29,280 nt of DNA from Allopontixanthobacter sp041741895 (GTDB taxonomy: Bacteria > Pseudomonadota > Alphaproteobacteria > Sphingomonadales > Sphingomonadaceae): positions 1-29,280 of the forward strand of contig JBGSJO010000008.1 in assembly GCA_041741895.1 (NCBI GenBank), written 5' to 3'. Below, piece by piece: positions 14,927 to 23,069 of the stretch. The translations under genes were made by a program, and so were the position numbers. The number at the start of each line of letters is the position of its first letter. Within the stretch, counting starts at the first letter, position 1. The notes below the pieces were generated by a model, which was given only the letters and a program-made list of their open reading frames with translations, did no database searches and was not told where the DNA came from.

Positions 14927-15718
14927 ATGAAATTGCCGCTGTCTTTTCTCGCCCTATCGGCGATATTTGCCGTTCCTCCAGCTGCATTTGCGGAAACCTC
15001 CGCCGAAATGTCGATCGGATTTGATAATCGGTCGAACGAACGCCGCGCGTCATTCAGCGGCAGTGAATTGCCGCCCTATCTGCAATGCGTGCCATTTGCC
15101 CGTGAAATATCCGGCATCCAGATATATGGCGATGCCCATAGCTGGTGGGATCAGGCAGAAGGCCGCTATCAACGCGGCAACCGGCCGCAGGTGGGCGCAG
15201 TGATGGTGTTTCAGCCGCACCAGAACATGACGTTGGGCCATGTTGCGGCAGTCAGCAAGGTGATCGACCGCCGAACAGTTCTGATTAGCCATGCCAATTG
15301 GTCGCCGATCAATGGGCGACGCGGTCAGATCGAACGCGATGCCCGCGCGGTGGATATATCGCCCGATAATGACTGGAGCATGGTTCGGGTCTGGTATGAT
15401 CCGTTGCAGGCTGTGGGCAGGACTGCGTGGCCGGTGCATGGCTTCATTTACAGCGAGAAGGCCAAGGGTAGGGCGAATCCCGTGCAGGCGGATAATCGAA
15501 TCGCGCAATTGGCCCTGCAGAACCCGGTCGTGCACCCCCCGGCCCGGCCGTCCACCCAGTTCACTCAGGCTTTTGCGGATATGGGCGCTCCGGTCAAATC
15601 CGCACCAAAAAAGGTCGCTACCGCGCCGCAATCCGTGCGGATGGCACAGGCAGCCCCGCGTCCGGTCCCAGCCCGGCCAGATCCGGTGCGGGCCGCCATC
15701 GCGCGTTACGAAAAATAA
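14927..15718 (+). CDS. Exported CHAP domain protein (putative peptidoglycan amidase/peptidase)
   Basis: A 263-residue protein with a signal peptide (MKLPLSFLALSAIF ... PAAFA, cleavage after about residue 22) and a CHAP domain of the NlpC/P60 superfamily (about 48-165). The catalytic cysteine is Cys54 in LQCVPFARE, and the histidine is His105 in GHVAAVSKV. HANW (His122 to Trp125) probably completes the site. Such enzymes cut peptide cross-links or the amide bond of peptidoglycan. The C-terminal ~90 residues are proline/alanine-rich and probably disordered. The Trp-rich WWDQAEGRYQRGNRPQVG segment matches the CHAP fold. The gene is monocistronic, divergent from der. Confidence 0.88.
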   Translation: MKLPLSFLALSAIFAVPPAAFAETSAEMSIGFDNRSNERRASFSGSELPPYLQCVPFAREISGIQIYGDAHSWWDQAEGRYQRGNRPQVGAVMVFQPHQNMTLGHVAAVSKVIDRRTVLISHANWSPINGRRGQIERDARAVDISPDNDWSMVRVWYDPLQAVGRTAWPVHGFIYSEKAKGRANPVQADNRIAQLALQNPVVHPPARPSTQFTQAFADMGAPVKSAPKKVATAPQSVRMAQAAPRPVPARPDPVRAAIARYEK

Positions 15719-15744
15719 TCGGGCGTTAAATCAGGCCCACGGAA

Positions 15745-16077
15745 TCAGGCCTTGGCGACCGGCGGGTTGTCACCCAGATCTTCGTACCATGCCTCCACCG
15801 GGCCGGTTAGCTTGATCGTCAGCGGCTGGCCGTTGCGGTCGAGCGATTTGCCGGCTTGAACGCGCACCCAACCTTCGGAAATGCAATATTCCTCGATATT
15901 GGTGCGGACCACGCCCTTGAACCGGATGCCGACGCCGCGGCGCAGCTTTTCCTCATCGAACATCCTGTTGCGCGGGTTCACCGACAGGTGATCCGGCGGA
16001 ACGTCCGTTGCTGACTGGGTTTCCGGGCTCGCTGGCGTTTCCGCCTCGGCCTTATCAGGGGTGTTTTCTTCACTCAT
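15745..16077 (-). CDS. DUF3297 family protein
   Basis: A 110-residue cytoplasmic protein. An acidic, Pro/Thr-rich stretch (first ~25 residues) precedes the conserved DUF3297 core: PPDHLSVNPRNRMFDEEKLR, GVGIRFKGVVRTNIEEYC, SEGWVRV and then GQPLTIKLTGPVEAWY. The family is widespread in proteobacteria and has no established function. It is convergent with the CHAP gene. Confidence 0.9.
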   Translation of the reverse strand: MSEENTPDKAEAETPASPETQSATDVPPDHLSVNPRNRMFDEEKLRRGVGIRFKGVVRTNIEEYCISEGWVRVQAGKSLDRNGQPLTIKLTGPVEAWYEDLGDNPPVAKA

Positions 16078-16121
16078 GCGCGCGCCTTATTACCCGCATG
16101 CGCCCCCGGCAAGATCAGACT

Positions 16122-16307
16122 TCAAAATGAATCGGGTGGCGGCGGTGTTTCGGGCGGCGGCGGGGCGATATCGGGCTGCGGCGGCGCAGGCTGGTCAAAA
16201 TCCTCCCGCCCCGGCGGAAATTCGGTGGGTGTTGGGGGATTGACCGTGTCGCCCTGATCCGGGTTCACCTCATCTGGCCGTTTGCCTGGCCTGCCGTTGC
16301 TATCCAT
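16122..16307 (-). CDS. Proline-rich 61-residue microprotein
   Basis: A small hydrophilic protein beginning MDSNGRPGKRPDEVNPD and ending in a polyproline segment (PPPPETPPPPDSF). The ATG at 16307 follows AAAGGAA at a good distance. The frame extends to 16337, but that stretch precedes the ribosome-binding site. There is no signal peptide, membrane helix or cysteine. It is likely disordered, and the PxxP-like repeats could bind a partner. Similar short proline-rich proteins occur in sphingomonads to my recollection, but their role is unknown. Confidence 0.6.
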   Translation of the reverse strand: MDSNGRPGKRPDEVNPDQGDTVNPPTPTEFPPGREDFDQPAPPQPDIAPPPPETPPPPDSF

Positions 16308-16450
16308 CAAAAAATTCCTTTCGCTTGACCAATGCATAACACATCCGACCCGTTCCGCGCTTGCCCTTTTGCGCGCGGCCTTTTAAGGGCGCTCCCTTGT
16401 CCGTGAAGGTCAGGCTGAAAAACCTGGCTCTGCGGCTTCGTTTGGGCCCC

Positions 16451-16535
16451 GCGGGCGTGGCGGAATTGGTAGACGCGCTGGTTTTAGGTACCAGTATCGT
16501 AAGATGTGGGGGTTCGAGTCCCTTCGCCCGCACCA
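16451..16535 (+). tRNA. tRNA-Leu(UAG)
   Basis: The acceptor stem is GCGGGCG/CGCCCGC, and the anticodon stem CTGGT/ACCAG holds loop TTTAGGT, giving anticodon UAG. A class II long variable arm is present, with T arm GGGTTCGAGTCCC. Discriminator A and encoded CCA end at 16535. It decodes CUA/CUN leucine codons and lies just upstream of tig. Confidence 0.95.
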
Positions 16536-16606
16536 AACGCCGACCGCAAGCCGACAAGCGGAAATTAGAGATTTGAAAAAGATTCATAAAGGCAAAGTTG
16601 CACCTC

Positions 16607-18241
16607 ATGCAGATCAAAGAAACCACGAATGACGGGCTGAAGCGCGCGTATAAGCTCACCATCCCCGCCGCCGATATCGCTGCGCGCATCGATGCTGAGG
16701 TGAAAAAGATCGCGCCGCAGGTGAAAATGCCCGGATTCCGCCCGGGCAAGGTTCCCGCGAATCTGGTCAAGAAGATGCACGGCGAACAGCTGCACGCGCA
16801 GATGGTCAACGATGTGATCCGCGAATCGATTGATTCGCTGATGCAGGAAAAGAAACTGCGCCCGGCTATGCAGCCCACCATCGACCTTGAAGAAGGTTAC
16901 GAAGAAGGCAAGGATGCGCAGCTGAATGTTTCGCTGGAAGTGCTGCCTGATGTCGCAACGCCTGATCTAGACGGGTTGAAGCTGGAAAAGCTCACCGTTC
17001 CGGTCAGCGATGCACAAGTGGACGAAGCGGTAAAGAACATCGCCGATCAGCAGAAAGCCTATAAGGACGCGCCCAAGACCAAAAAGGCGGCCGAAGGCGA
17101 CCAGCTGATCATCGATTTCACCGGCAGTGTCGACGGGGTCGAATTCGAAGGCGGCAAGGCCGAAGGTGCCGCTCTCGTAATTGGTTCGGGCCAGTTTATC
17201 CCCGGCTTCGAAGAGCAGCTGACCGGCGTGAAGACCGGCGACGAGAAGACCATTACGGTCACTTTCCCAGCGGATTATCCTGCCGAAAACCTCAAGGGCA
17301 AGGATGCGCAATTCGCCATCACCGTCCTACAGGTCAAGGTCGAGACCGAAAGCAAGGCAGACGAAGAATTCGCCAAGTCGCTCGGTCTGGAAAGCCTCGG
17401 CAAATTGAAGGAATTGCTGCGCGGCCAGCTGGAACAGGAAACGAACGGCCTGACCCGCACGCAGATGAAGCGCCAATTACTCGATACGTTGGCTGCAGGC
17501 CATGATTTTGCCGTGCCTCAGGGTATGGTGGATGCAGAATTCGACCAGATCTGGGCGCAACTGGAACAGGAAGCCGCGAAGGATGAAGATCCTGCCAAGG
17601 CGATGAAGGAAATCGAATCCGAACGGGGTGATTACCGCAACATCGCCGAACGCCGCGTGCGGCTAGGCCTGCTCCTGTCCGAAATCGGGCAGAAGAACGG
17701 TGTCGAAGTGACCCAGCAGGAAATGGCCATGCTGACCCAGCAGGCAGCCCAGCAATATCGCAACGAAGACCGCGAACGCTTCCTGCAGTTCATTGCCAAC
17801 GAACCCATGGCGGCCGCCCAGCTGCGGGCTCCATTGTACGAAGACAAGGTCGTCGACTTCCTGTTCGACAAGGCTGAAGTAACGGCGCGCGAAGTAACCC
17901 GCGAGGAACTGGAAGCCGCGATCGAAGCGGAAGAAGTGACTGAGGCCAAGCCTGCCAAGAAGTCCGCAGCAAAGAAACCTGCCGCCAAGAAGGCACGGGC
18001 CAAGAAATCCGAGGCGGACGAGAAGCCCACCAAGGAAGCATCTGCCAAGGCTGCTCCGGCGAAGACCGCCCCGGCGAAGAAGACTGCCGCGCCCAAGGCT
18101 GATGCGAAGCCTGCCGCGAAGGTCGCAGCAAAGAAAGCGCCCGCCAAGAAGGCTGTTGCGCCCAACGCCGAAGCGAAGGCTCCGGCCAAGGCGGCGGCAA
18201 CGAAGAAACCCGCCGCGAAGAAAGCCTCGGCCAAGAAATAG
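16607..18241 (+). CDS. tig: Trigger factor with long Lys/Ala-rich C-terminal tail
   Basis: Ribosome-associated chaperone and peptidyl-prolyl isomerase that meets nascent chains at the exit tunnel. The N-terminal domain carries the ribosome-docking signature GFRPGK (43-48). The FKBP-type domain spans about 155-240 (DQLIIDFTGSVDGVEFEGG; GSGQFIPGFEEQL). The helical chaperone domain runs to about 440. The protein is 544 residues, against about 430-450 for the usual form. The extra ~99 residues are a histone H1-like tail of AAKKPAAKKA repeats, with 30 lysines. The tail should be strongly cationic and disordered and could contact rRNA or DNA. ATG at 16607 fits the family start; a TTG at 16598 with AAGG in front is an alternative. 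Confidence 0.95.
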   Translation: MQIKETTNDGLKRAYKLTIPAADIAARIDAEVKKIAPQVKMPGFRPGKVPANLVKKMHGEQLHAQMVNDVIRESIDSLMQEKKLRPAMQPTIDLEEGYEEGKDAQLNVSLEVLPDVATPDLDGLKLEKLTVPVSDAQVDEAVKNIADQQKAYKDAPKTKKAAEGDQLIIDFTGSVDGVEFEGGKAEGAALVIGSGQFIPGFEEQLTGVKTGDEKTITVTFPADYPAENLKGKDAQFAITVLQVKVETESKADEEFAKSLGLESLGKLKELLRGQLEQETNGLTRTQMKRQLLDTLAAGHDFAVPQGMVDAEFDQIWAQLEQEAAKDEDPAKAMKEIESERGDYRNIAERRVRLGLLLSEIGQKNGVEVTQQEMAMLTQQAAQQYRNEDRERFLQFIANEPMAAAQLRAPLYEDKVVDFLFDKAEVTAREVTREELEAAIEAEEVTEAKPAKKSAAKKPAAKKARAKKSEADEKPTKEASAKAAPAKTAPAKKTAAPKADAKPAAKVAAKKAPAKKAVAPNAEAKAPAKAAATKKPAAKKASAKK

Positions 18242-18285
18242 GAGAAGTCTTCCGGTGTAAAGCGCCGGCAAGCATTCTTCCCGGA

Positions 18286-18324
18286 ACGACGGCCCTTTCC
18301 GCCACTGGCGGGAAGGGCCGTCGT
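18286..18324 (+). terminator. Strong hairpin after tig
   Basis: An 18-bp stem, left arm 18286-18303 and right arm 18307-18324 with one G-T wobble, closes on an ACT loop. No long T-run follows, so it is either a terminator without U-tract or a 3'-end stabiliser for the tig transcript. Confidence 0.6.
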
Positions 18325-18396
18325 GGTTATAATACCCTATGCCATTGGCTGGCCTTGCATTTATCGCAGGCGCGGCAGCAATCGGGGTAATCTGTG

Positions 18397-18765
18397 ATGA
18401 TCGAAGTCTGGCTCCGCGAGATGACACTGGGTGCTTCCATGGTGGTGGAAACGATCGCTGCGCTGGTTGTTGCCTATGCAGTGGCCGAAGCGGTGATCCG
18501 TCTCTTCCTTTCCGTCTCGGGGCACAGCGCAAGCCGCTCCGCCGACCATGCCCATGATGTAAAGGAAGAAATCAGGCTCCGGCTCGGGCGCTGGCTGGCG
18601 CTATCGCTGGAACTGCTGCTTGGCGCGGATATTCTGCGAACCGCAGTCGCGCCGAGTTGGTCCGAAATCGGCCAGCTGGCGGCCATTGCCACGATCCGGA
18701 CCGCGCTGAACTATTTCCTGCAGAGAGAAATCGAGAGCGCCCGGCAGAGCCGGGTGGACGGGTAA
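18397..18765 (+). CDS. DUF1622 family membrane protein
   Basis: A 122-residue protein with three predicted transmembrane helices: MTLGASMVVETIAALVVAYA, LALSLELLLGADILRTAV and a weaker one around IGQLAAIATIRTALNYFL. RLRLGRWLALSLELLLGADI together with TIRTALNYFLQREIE is the recognisable DUF1622 core. The role is unknown. ATG at 18397 follows GGGG; a GTG one codon earlier is also possible. It is convergent with the amidase gene, 10 bases apart. Confidence 0.88.
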   Translation: MIEVWLREMTLGASMVVETIAALVVAYAVAEAVIRLFLSVSGHSASRSADHAHDVKEEIRLRLGRWLALSLELLLGADILRTAVAPSWSEIGQLAAIATIRTALNYFLQREIESARQSRVDG

Positions 18766-18775
18766 ACGGCGCGGG

Positions 18776-20293
18776 CTATTCGGTCTGCTCGGGTTGCCAC
18801 CGGGCAAATGAAGGCTCGGGCAGCGATACCGTGCGAGCCCGCTCATACGCCGCGCCTGTTTTTAGCACATCGTGATCGCGCCATTTGCCGCTCATGATCG
18901 ACAGTCCTACCGGCAATCCCTCTACGGCACCCATCGGCACCGTGAGGTGGGGATAGCCGGCGATCGCGGCCAGACTGCCTGCGCCGATCCCGCCGCTGTA
19001 ATGATCGCCATTTACCAGATCGCTGACCCACGCCGGACCGGTCGTTGGTGCGATAAGGAAGGCTACATCGCTTTCCGCCAGCAGCCTGTCGATCCCCTCT
19101 GCGCCCGCCAATTTCAGCGCGTTGGCCCGCGCCGTGTCATAGGCCGCGCGGTCCGTCGTCGCTTCGGCTTCGATGAAGATGGATTGCCCGAACCAGCGCA
19201 TTTCAGCTTCCGCATTGGCGGTGCTGAAGGCGATCAGTTCGGCTAGACTGCGGGGCATGGCACTGCCCGGCAAACTGCGAAGATAGGCGCCCATATCCTC
19301 GCGCAGTTCGAACAGCAGCACCGCGTATTCATCGCGGTACATTTCGCCATTTGGTTCGAACTCTATATCCACCAGCACCGCGCCTGCGCGCGCCATGTCT
19401 GCCAGCGCAGTATCGAACAGCGCGCGCACATCACCGCGGCTGCCAACCTGCTTGCGCAGCACGCCGATTCGCACGCCTACCAGTGATGATTTGCCCAGAC
19501 CTGTCGCGAAATCCGTTTTGCGCGCATCAGCCTCTGCCGTGGCCGGGTCTGCCGGATCGCTGCCCGCCAGCGCGGTCAGTAACATCGCAGCATCCTCAAC
19601 CGATCTGGCCATCGGCCCGGCGGTATCCTGCGAATGGCTGATGGGGACAACATGGGTACGGCTGACCATGCCCACGGTGGGCTTGAACCCGACCACGCCG
19701 TTGACGCTGGCCGGGCAGGTGATCGAACCGTCCGTCTCGGTTCCGATCGCGGCCCAGGCAAACCCTGCGGCGACCGCTGCGGCGCTGCCGCTGGAAGAAC
19801 CGCAGGTGTTGCGGTCGATCGCATGGGGGTTGCGTGTCAGCCCGCCCACCGCGCTCCACCCGCTGGTGGAATTGTCATCACGGATATTGGCCCATTCGCT
19901 GAGGTTGGTCTTGCCCAGCACCACGCCGCCCGCCGCGCGCAGATTGGTGATCATCGGCGCATCGCGGCCAGTCCGGTTATCCTTGAGCGCGAGGCTGCCC
20001 GCAGTGGTGGCCCATTCGCGCGTTTCGATATTGTCCTTCACCAGAATTGTCCGGCCCTGAAGCGGTAGATTCGCCAGTGCGATTTCGCTGGCAATCGCAC
20101 TTGCCGGATCTGCGGCAATAATGACGGCATTAAGCGTTGGCCCCGCATCATCGAGCGCGGCAATGCGTTCGAGATATGCCCCTGCACCTCTTTCGGTTTC
20201 CGGTGATGATGCAATCGTCATCGAAGCATAAGCGAGCATCGGCAAGGCGAGAAGGGCGGAAGCTGCTGAGGAAAATGTTTTCATCCAATACAT
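18776..20293 (-). CDS. Exported amidase-signature family hydrolase
   Basis: A 505-residue amidase (AS) family enzyme. The Ser-Ser-Lys catalytic set is visible: Lys86 in ILVKDNIE, the serine-rich CGSSSGSAAAVAAG loop (164-177) holding the cis-serine, and nucleophile Ser190 in TETDGSITCPAS. The N-terminus (MKTFSSAASALLALPMLAYA after a possible MYW) is a signal peptide, so this member is probably periplasmic. GatA, by contrast, is cytoplasmic, and no gatB/gatC lies nearby. The substrate could be a peptide amide or other carboxamide and cannot be told from sequence. Met4 (20284) may be the true start. Confidence 0.9.
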   Translation of the reverse strand: MYWMKTFSSAASALLALPMLAYASMTIASSPETERGAGAYLERIAALDDAGPTLNAVIIAADPASAIASEIALANLPLQGRTILVKDNIETREWATTAGSLALKDNRTGRDAPMITNLRAAGGVVLGKTNLSEWANIRDDNSTSGWSAVGGLTRNPHAIDRNTCGSSSGSAAAVAAGFAWAAIGTETDGSITCPASVNGVVGFKPTVGMVSRTHVVPISHSQDTAGPMARSVEDAAMLLTALAGSDPADPATAEADARKTDFATGLGKSSLVGVRIGVLRKQVGSRGDVRALFDTALADMARAGAVLVDIEFEPNGEMYRDEYAVLLFELREDMGAYLRSLPGSAMPRSLAELIAFSTANAEAEMRWFGQSIFIEAEATTDRAAYDTARANALKLAGAEGIDRLLAESDVAFLIAPTTGPAWVSDLVNGDHYSGGIGAGSLAAIAGYPHLTVPMGAVEGLPVGLSIMSGKWRDHDVLKTGAAYERARTVSLPEPSFARWQPEQTE

Positions 20294-20402
20294 CTGTCGC
20301 GACCTAGCTGTGCATGCAAGCGGTTAACGCGCTTGAATATCACCCTTGAACAATGACAGGGCAGGGCCGACATAGACGTTCGACATCCAAGCGAGGTAAT
20401 TC

Positions 20403-21107
20403 ATGATCGATCTGTTGGGCAATTCCGGCGAAATTTACGGCACGCAAGGTCAATTCACCACTGACCCGGTTACGGGCGCATTGGTACCGATGGTGGTTGA
20501 ACAGACCAGTCGGGGCGAACGCAGCTTCGACATTTTCAGCCGCCTGCTGCGCGAACGCATCGTGTTCGTCACTGGGCAGGTGGAAGATGGCATGGCGTCG
20601 CTGATCACCGCCCAACTGCTGTTTCTCGAGAGTGAAAATCCCTCGAAACCGATCTCGATGTATATCAACTCGCCCGGCGGCGTGGTTACCGCCGGCATGG
20701 CGATCCACGACACGATGCAATATATCAAACCGCGCGTTTCCACCGTCTGCATGGGTCAGGCCGCCAGCATGGGCAGTTTTCTGCTCGCAGCCGGTGAACC
20801 GGGGATGCGGGTTGCCCTGCCCAATGCACGGATCATGGTTCACCAGCCATCCGGCGGGGCGCGCGGGATGGCGTCGGATATCGAAATCCAGGCGCGCGAA
20901 ATCCTGCGGATCAAGAAAAGCATGAATGATCTGTATGTGAAATATACCGGGCGAAGCCTGGAAGAGATCGAAAAGGCAATGGACCGCGATACTTTCCTCG
21001 AAGCGGACGAAGCGATGAAGTTCGGTATCGTGGACAAGGTGTTCGAAACCCGTCCCGAAGGTGAAGAGCCATCGGACGAGAAGGGTTCAGGCGGTGCGCC
21101 GGAATAA
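20403..21107 (+). CDS. clpP: ATP-dependent Clp protease proteolytic subunit
   Basis: Serine protease that forms the tetradecameric chamber working with ClpX or ClpA. At 234 residues it includes a propeptide-like N-terminus and a short acidic tail (EGEEPSDEKGSGGAPE). The catalytic triad is Ser122 (GQAASMGSF), His147 (MVHQPSGG) and probably Asp196 (DRDTFL). The oligomerisation and substrate-channel segments (SPGGVVTAGMAI) are conserved. The sequence looks sphingomonad throughout. It is followed by clpX after about 200 bases with a hairpin between them. Confidence 0.96.
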   Translation: MIDLLGNSGEIYGTQGQFTTDPVTGALVPMVVEQTSRGERSFDIFSRLLRERIVFVTGQVEDGMASLITAQLLFLESENPSKPISMYINSPGGVVTAGMAIHDTMQYIKPRVSTVCMGQAASMGSFLLAAGEPGMRVALPNARIMVHQPSGGARGMASDIEIQAREILRIKKSMNDLYVKYTGRSLEEIEKAMDRDTFLEADEAMKFGIVDKVFETRPEGEEPSDEKGSGGAPE

Positions 21108-21128
21108 AACCCGGCCAGGAAATTCAAT

Positions 21129-21165
21129 AATGTCCCGCGACAGGCGAGTCTCGAGGCGGGACATT
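21129..21165 (+). terminator. Hairpin between clpP and clpX
   Basis: AATGTCCCGC (21129-21138) pairs perfectly with GCGGGACATT (21156-21165). It starts about 20 bases after the clpP stop and is followed by an AT-rich but not T-only tract. It may be a partial terminator separating clpP and clpX expression. Confidence 0.55.
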
Positions 21166-21313
21166 TAAATTGTAGTATTTCAGCAACCTTACTGCTTCAG
21201 CTGTCCGCAAGGCGGCCTATGGTAGCCCTAGATGTTGATTATCAGCCATCCGGCTATACAGTCGGCAGAATCGACGCCCTTTGTTTTGGTGCGGGGATTC
21301 GGGAAAACGGGAT

Positions 21314-22585
21314 ATGACTAAATTGAGCGGAACTGACTCCAAGAGTACCCTTTACTGCAGTTTCTGCGGCAAATCGCAGCATGAAGTGCGCAAATTGATC
21401 GCAGGTCCGACTGTGTTCATTTGCGACGAATGCGTGGAATTGTGCAACGATATTATCCGCGAAGAAACCAAAGCCGGTATCGCCGGGCGCAAGGATGGCG
21501 ATGTCCCGACGCCGATGGATATCTTCACCACGCTGAATGATTATGTGATCGGGCAAGACCGCGCCAAGCGTGTGCTGTCGGTTGCCGTCCATAACCATTA
21601 CAAGCGGCTGAAGCATGGCGGGAAGGCCGGCGATGTAGAACTGGCGAAATCGAACATCCTGCTCGTCGGGCCGACCGGCTGCGGAAAGACCTTGCTGGCG
21701 CAGACGCTGGCACGCACCTTCGATGTGCCGTTCACGATGGCCGATGCAACCACGCTGACCGAAGCCGGTTACGTGGGCGAGGATGTCGAGAACATCATCC
21801 TCAAACTGCTCCAGTCCTCCGACTACAATGTCGACAAGGCGCAGCACGGGATCGTCTATATCGACGAAATCGACAAGATTACCCGCAAGGCGGAAAACCC
21901 GAGCATCACGCGCGACGTTTCGGGCGAAGGCGTGCAGCAGGCCCTGCTCAAGCTGATGGAAGGCACCACTGCCTCCGTCCCGCCGCAGGGCGGGCGCAAG
22001 CATCCGCAGCAGGAATTCCTGCAAGTGGACACCACGAACATCCTGTTCATCTGCGGCGGGGCGTTTTCCGGTCTCGACAAGATCATCGCGCAGCGCAACA
22101 AGGGCTCGGCCATGGGCTTTAATGCCGAGGTCAAGGACCCGGATGCCCGCCGTGTCGGCGAATTGTTCAAGGAACTGGAACCCGAGGATTTGCTGAAATT
22201 TGGCCTGATTCCGGAATTCGTCGGCCGTCTGCCGGTGATCGCTACGCTGGAAGATCTTGACGAGGATGCTTTGATCCAGATCCTGACCCAGCCGAAGAAC
22301 GCGTTGGTGAAACAGTATCAGCGCCTGTTCGAAATCGAGGATGTGAAACTGACCTTCACCGAGGACGCGCTGAAGGGCATCGCCAAGCGCGCCATCGATC
22401 GCAAGACCGGCGCGCGGGGGCTGCGGTCGATCATGGAGGACATCTTGCTGGACACGATGTTCGACATGCCGGGCCAAGCCGAAATCACCGAGGTTGTGGT
22501 GAACGAAGAAGCTGCCGCCGGCAAGGCCGCGCCGTTGATGATCTATTCGGACGTGAAAAAGGAACCGGCGGCGGCCAGCCGCTAA
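21314..22585 (+). CDS. clpX: ATP-dependent unfoldase ClpX, apparent hybrid of two lineages
   Basis: AAA+ unfoldase that feeds tagged proteins to ClpP. At 423 residues it is complete. The zinc-binding domain has Cys15/Cys18 and Cys37/Cys40. Walker A is GPTGCGKT (119-126), the pore loop GYVG (152-155), Walker B IVYIDEID (180-187) and the RKH loop 228-230. The start is ATG at 21314. Residues 1 to ~220 carry sphingomonad-type choices (ILLVGPTG, ARTFDVPF, IDEIDKITRKAENPS, GTTASVPP). From about 252 on it carries rhodobacteral ones (GLDKIIAQRNKGSAMGF, KELEPEDLL, TQPKNALVKQYQRLF, EVVVNEEA ... PLMIYSDVKKEP). All functional motifs survive, so a real hybrid would probably work. A chimeric assembly is more likely. 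Confidence 0.93.
   Translation: MTKLSGTDSKSTLYCSFCGKSQHEVRKLIAGPTVFICDECVELCNDIIREETKAGIAGRKDGDVPTPMDIFTTLNDYVIGQDRAKRVLSVAVHNHYKRLKHGGKAGDVELAKSNILLVGPTGCGKTLLAQTLARTFDVPFTMADATTLTEAGYVGEDVENIILKLLQSSDYNVDKAQHGIVYIDEIDKITRKAENPSITRDVSGEGVQQALLKLMEGTTASVPPQGGRKHPQQEFLQVDTTNILFICGGAFSGLDKIIAQRNKGSAMGFNAEVKDPDARRVGELFKELEPEDLLKFGLIPEFVGRLPVIATLEDLDEDALIQILTQPKNALVKQYQRLFEIEDVKLTFTEDALKGIAKRAIDRKTGARGLRSIMEDILLDTMFDMPGQAEITEVVVNEEAAAGKAAPLMIYSDVKKEPAAASR
21970..22075. other. Inferred lineage junction inside clpX
   Basis: The switch from sphingomonad-like to rhodobacteral-like sequence falls in the most conserved stretch of clpX (residues about 220-254, including GGRKHPQQEFLQVDTTNI). Genes left of it suit Erythrobacteraceae, and genes right of it suit Rhodobacterales with more GC-rich DNA. 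The exact point cannot be placed because the two lineages are nearly identical here. Confidence 0.65.
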
Positions 22586-22596
22586 GGCCAACGCGC

Positions 22597-22616
22597 CGGG
22601 GAAACCCCGCCCTTTT
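22597..22616 (+). terminator. Rho-independent terminator of clpX
   Basis: CGGGG (22597-22601) pairs with CCCCG (22605-22609) around an AAA loop and is followed by CCCTTTTT. It begins about 11 bases after the clpX stop. The stem is short but all GC. Confidence 0.65.
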
Positions 22617-22630
22617 TCATGGAACCCGCC

Positions 22631-22993
22631 ATGCGTCGCATCTTTTCCGGTGGCCCGTATGAAGCGCGGATCGGCTATGCCCGCGCCGTGGTGTCGGGCG
22701 GTTTCGTGCATGTCGCGGGCACCGTGGGGCAAGGCGATACGGTGACAGAACAGTGCCGCAACGCTTTGGCGATCATCGAAAAAGCCTTGGCCGAGGCAGG
22801 CGCGACCTTTGCGGATGCTGTCCGCGTCACCTATTTCCTGCCGGATCGTCGTGATTTCGAAACTTGCTGGCCTCTGTTGGCCGCCACCTTCGGCGCCAAC
22901 CCGCCCGCTGCGACCATGATCGAATGTGGCCTGATCGACCCGAAATACCGCATCGAGATCGAACTGACCGCGCTGGCGCCGCAGGCGGTCTAG
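22631..22993 (+). CDS. RidA/YjgF family protein
   Basis: A 120-residue member of the RidA/YER057c/UK114 family, small trimeric proteins. The founding members hydrolyse reactive enamine/imine intermediates such as 2-aminoacrylate. Typical motifs are SGGFVHVAGTVG, RNALAIIEKALAEAGATFAD, VRVTYFLPDRRDFE and PAATMIECGLIDPKYRIEIE. The usual catalytic Arg region near the C-terminus reads TMIECGLIDP, without the Arg of RidA itself (family R-x-x-V). It is therefore probably one of the Rid subfamilies lacking imine deaminase activity. ATG at 22631 has GGAA in front; ATG at 22619 sits right after the terminator and is less likely. Confidence 0.88.
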   Translation: MRRIFSGGPYEARIGYARAVVSGGFVHVAGTVGQGDTVTEQCRNALAIIEKALAEAGATFADAVRVTYFLPDRRDFETCWPLLAATFGANPPAATMIECGLIDPKYRIEIELTALAPQAV

Positions 22994-23069
22994 GCGCACA
23001 GCCGCCACCCAGTCTGGACGGGCGTGGCGAAATGGTCCATATCCAGAAGGCACCAAAAGGGAATCCGAC

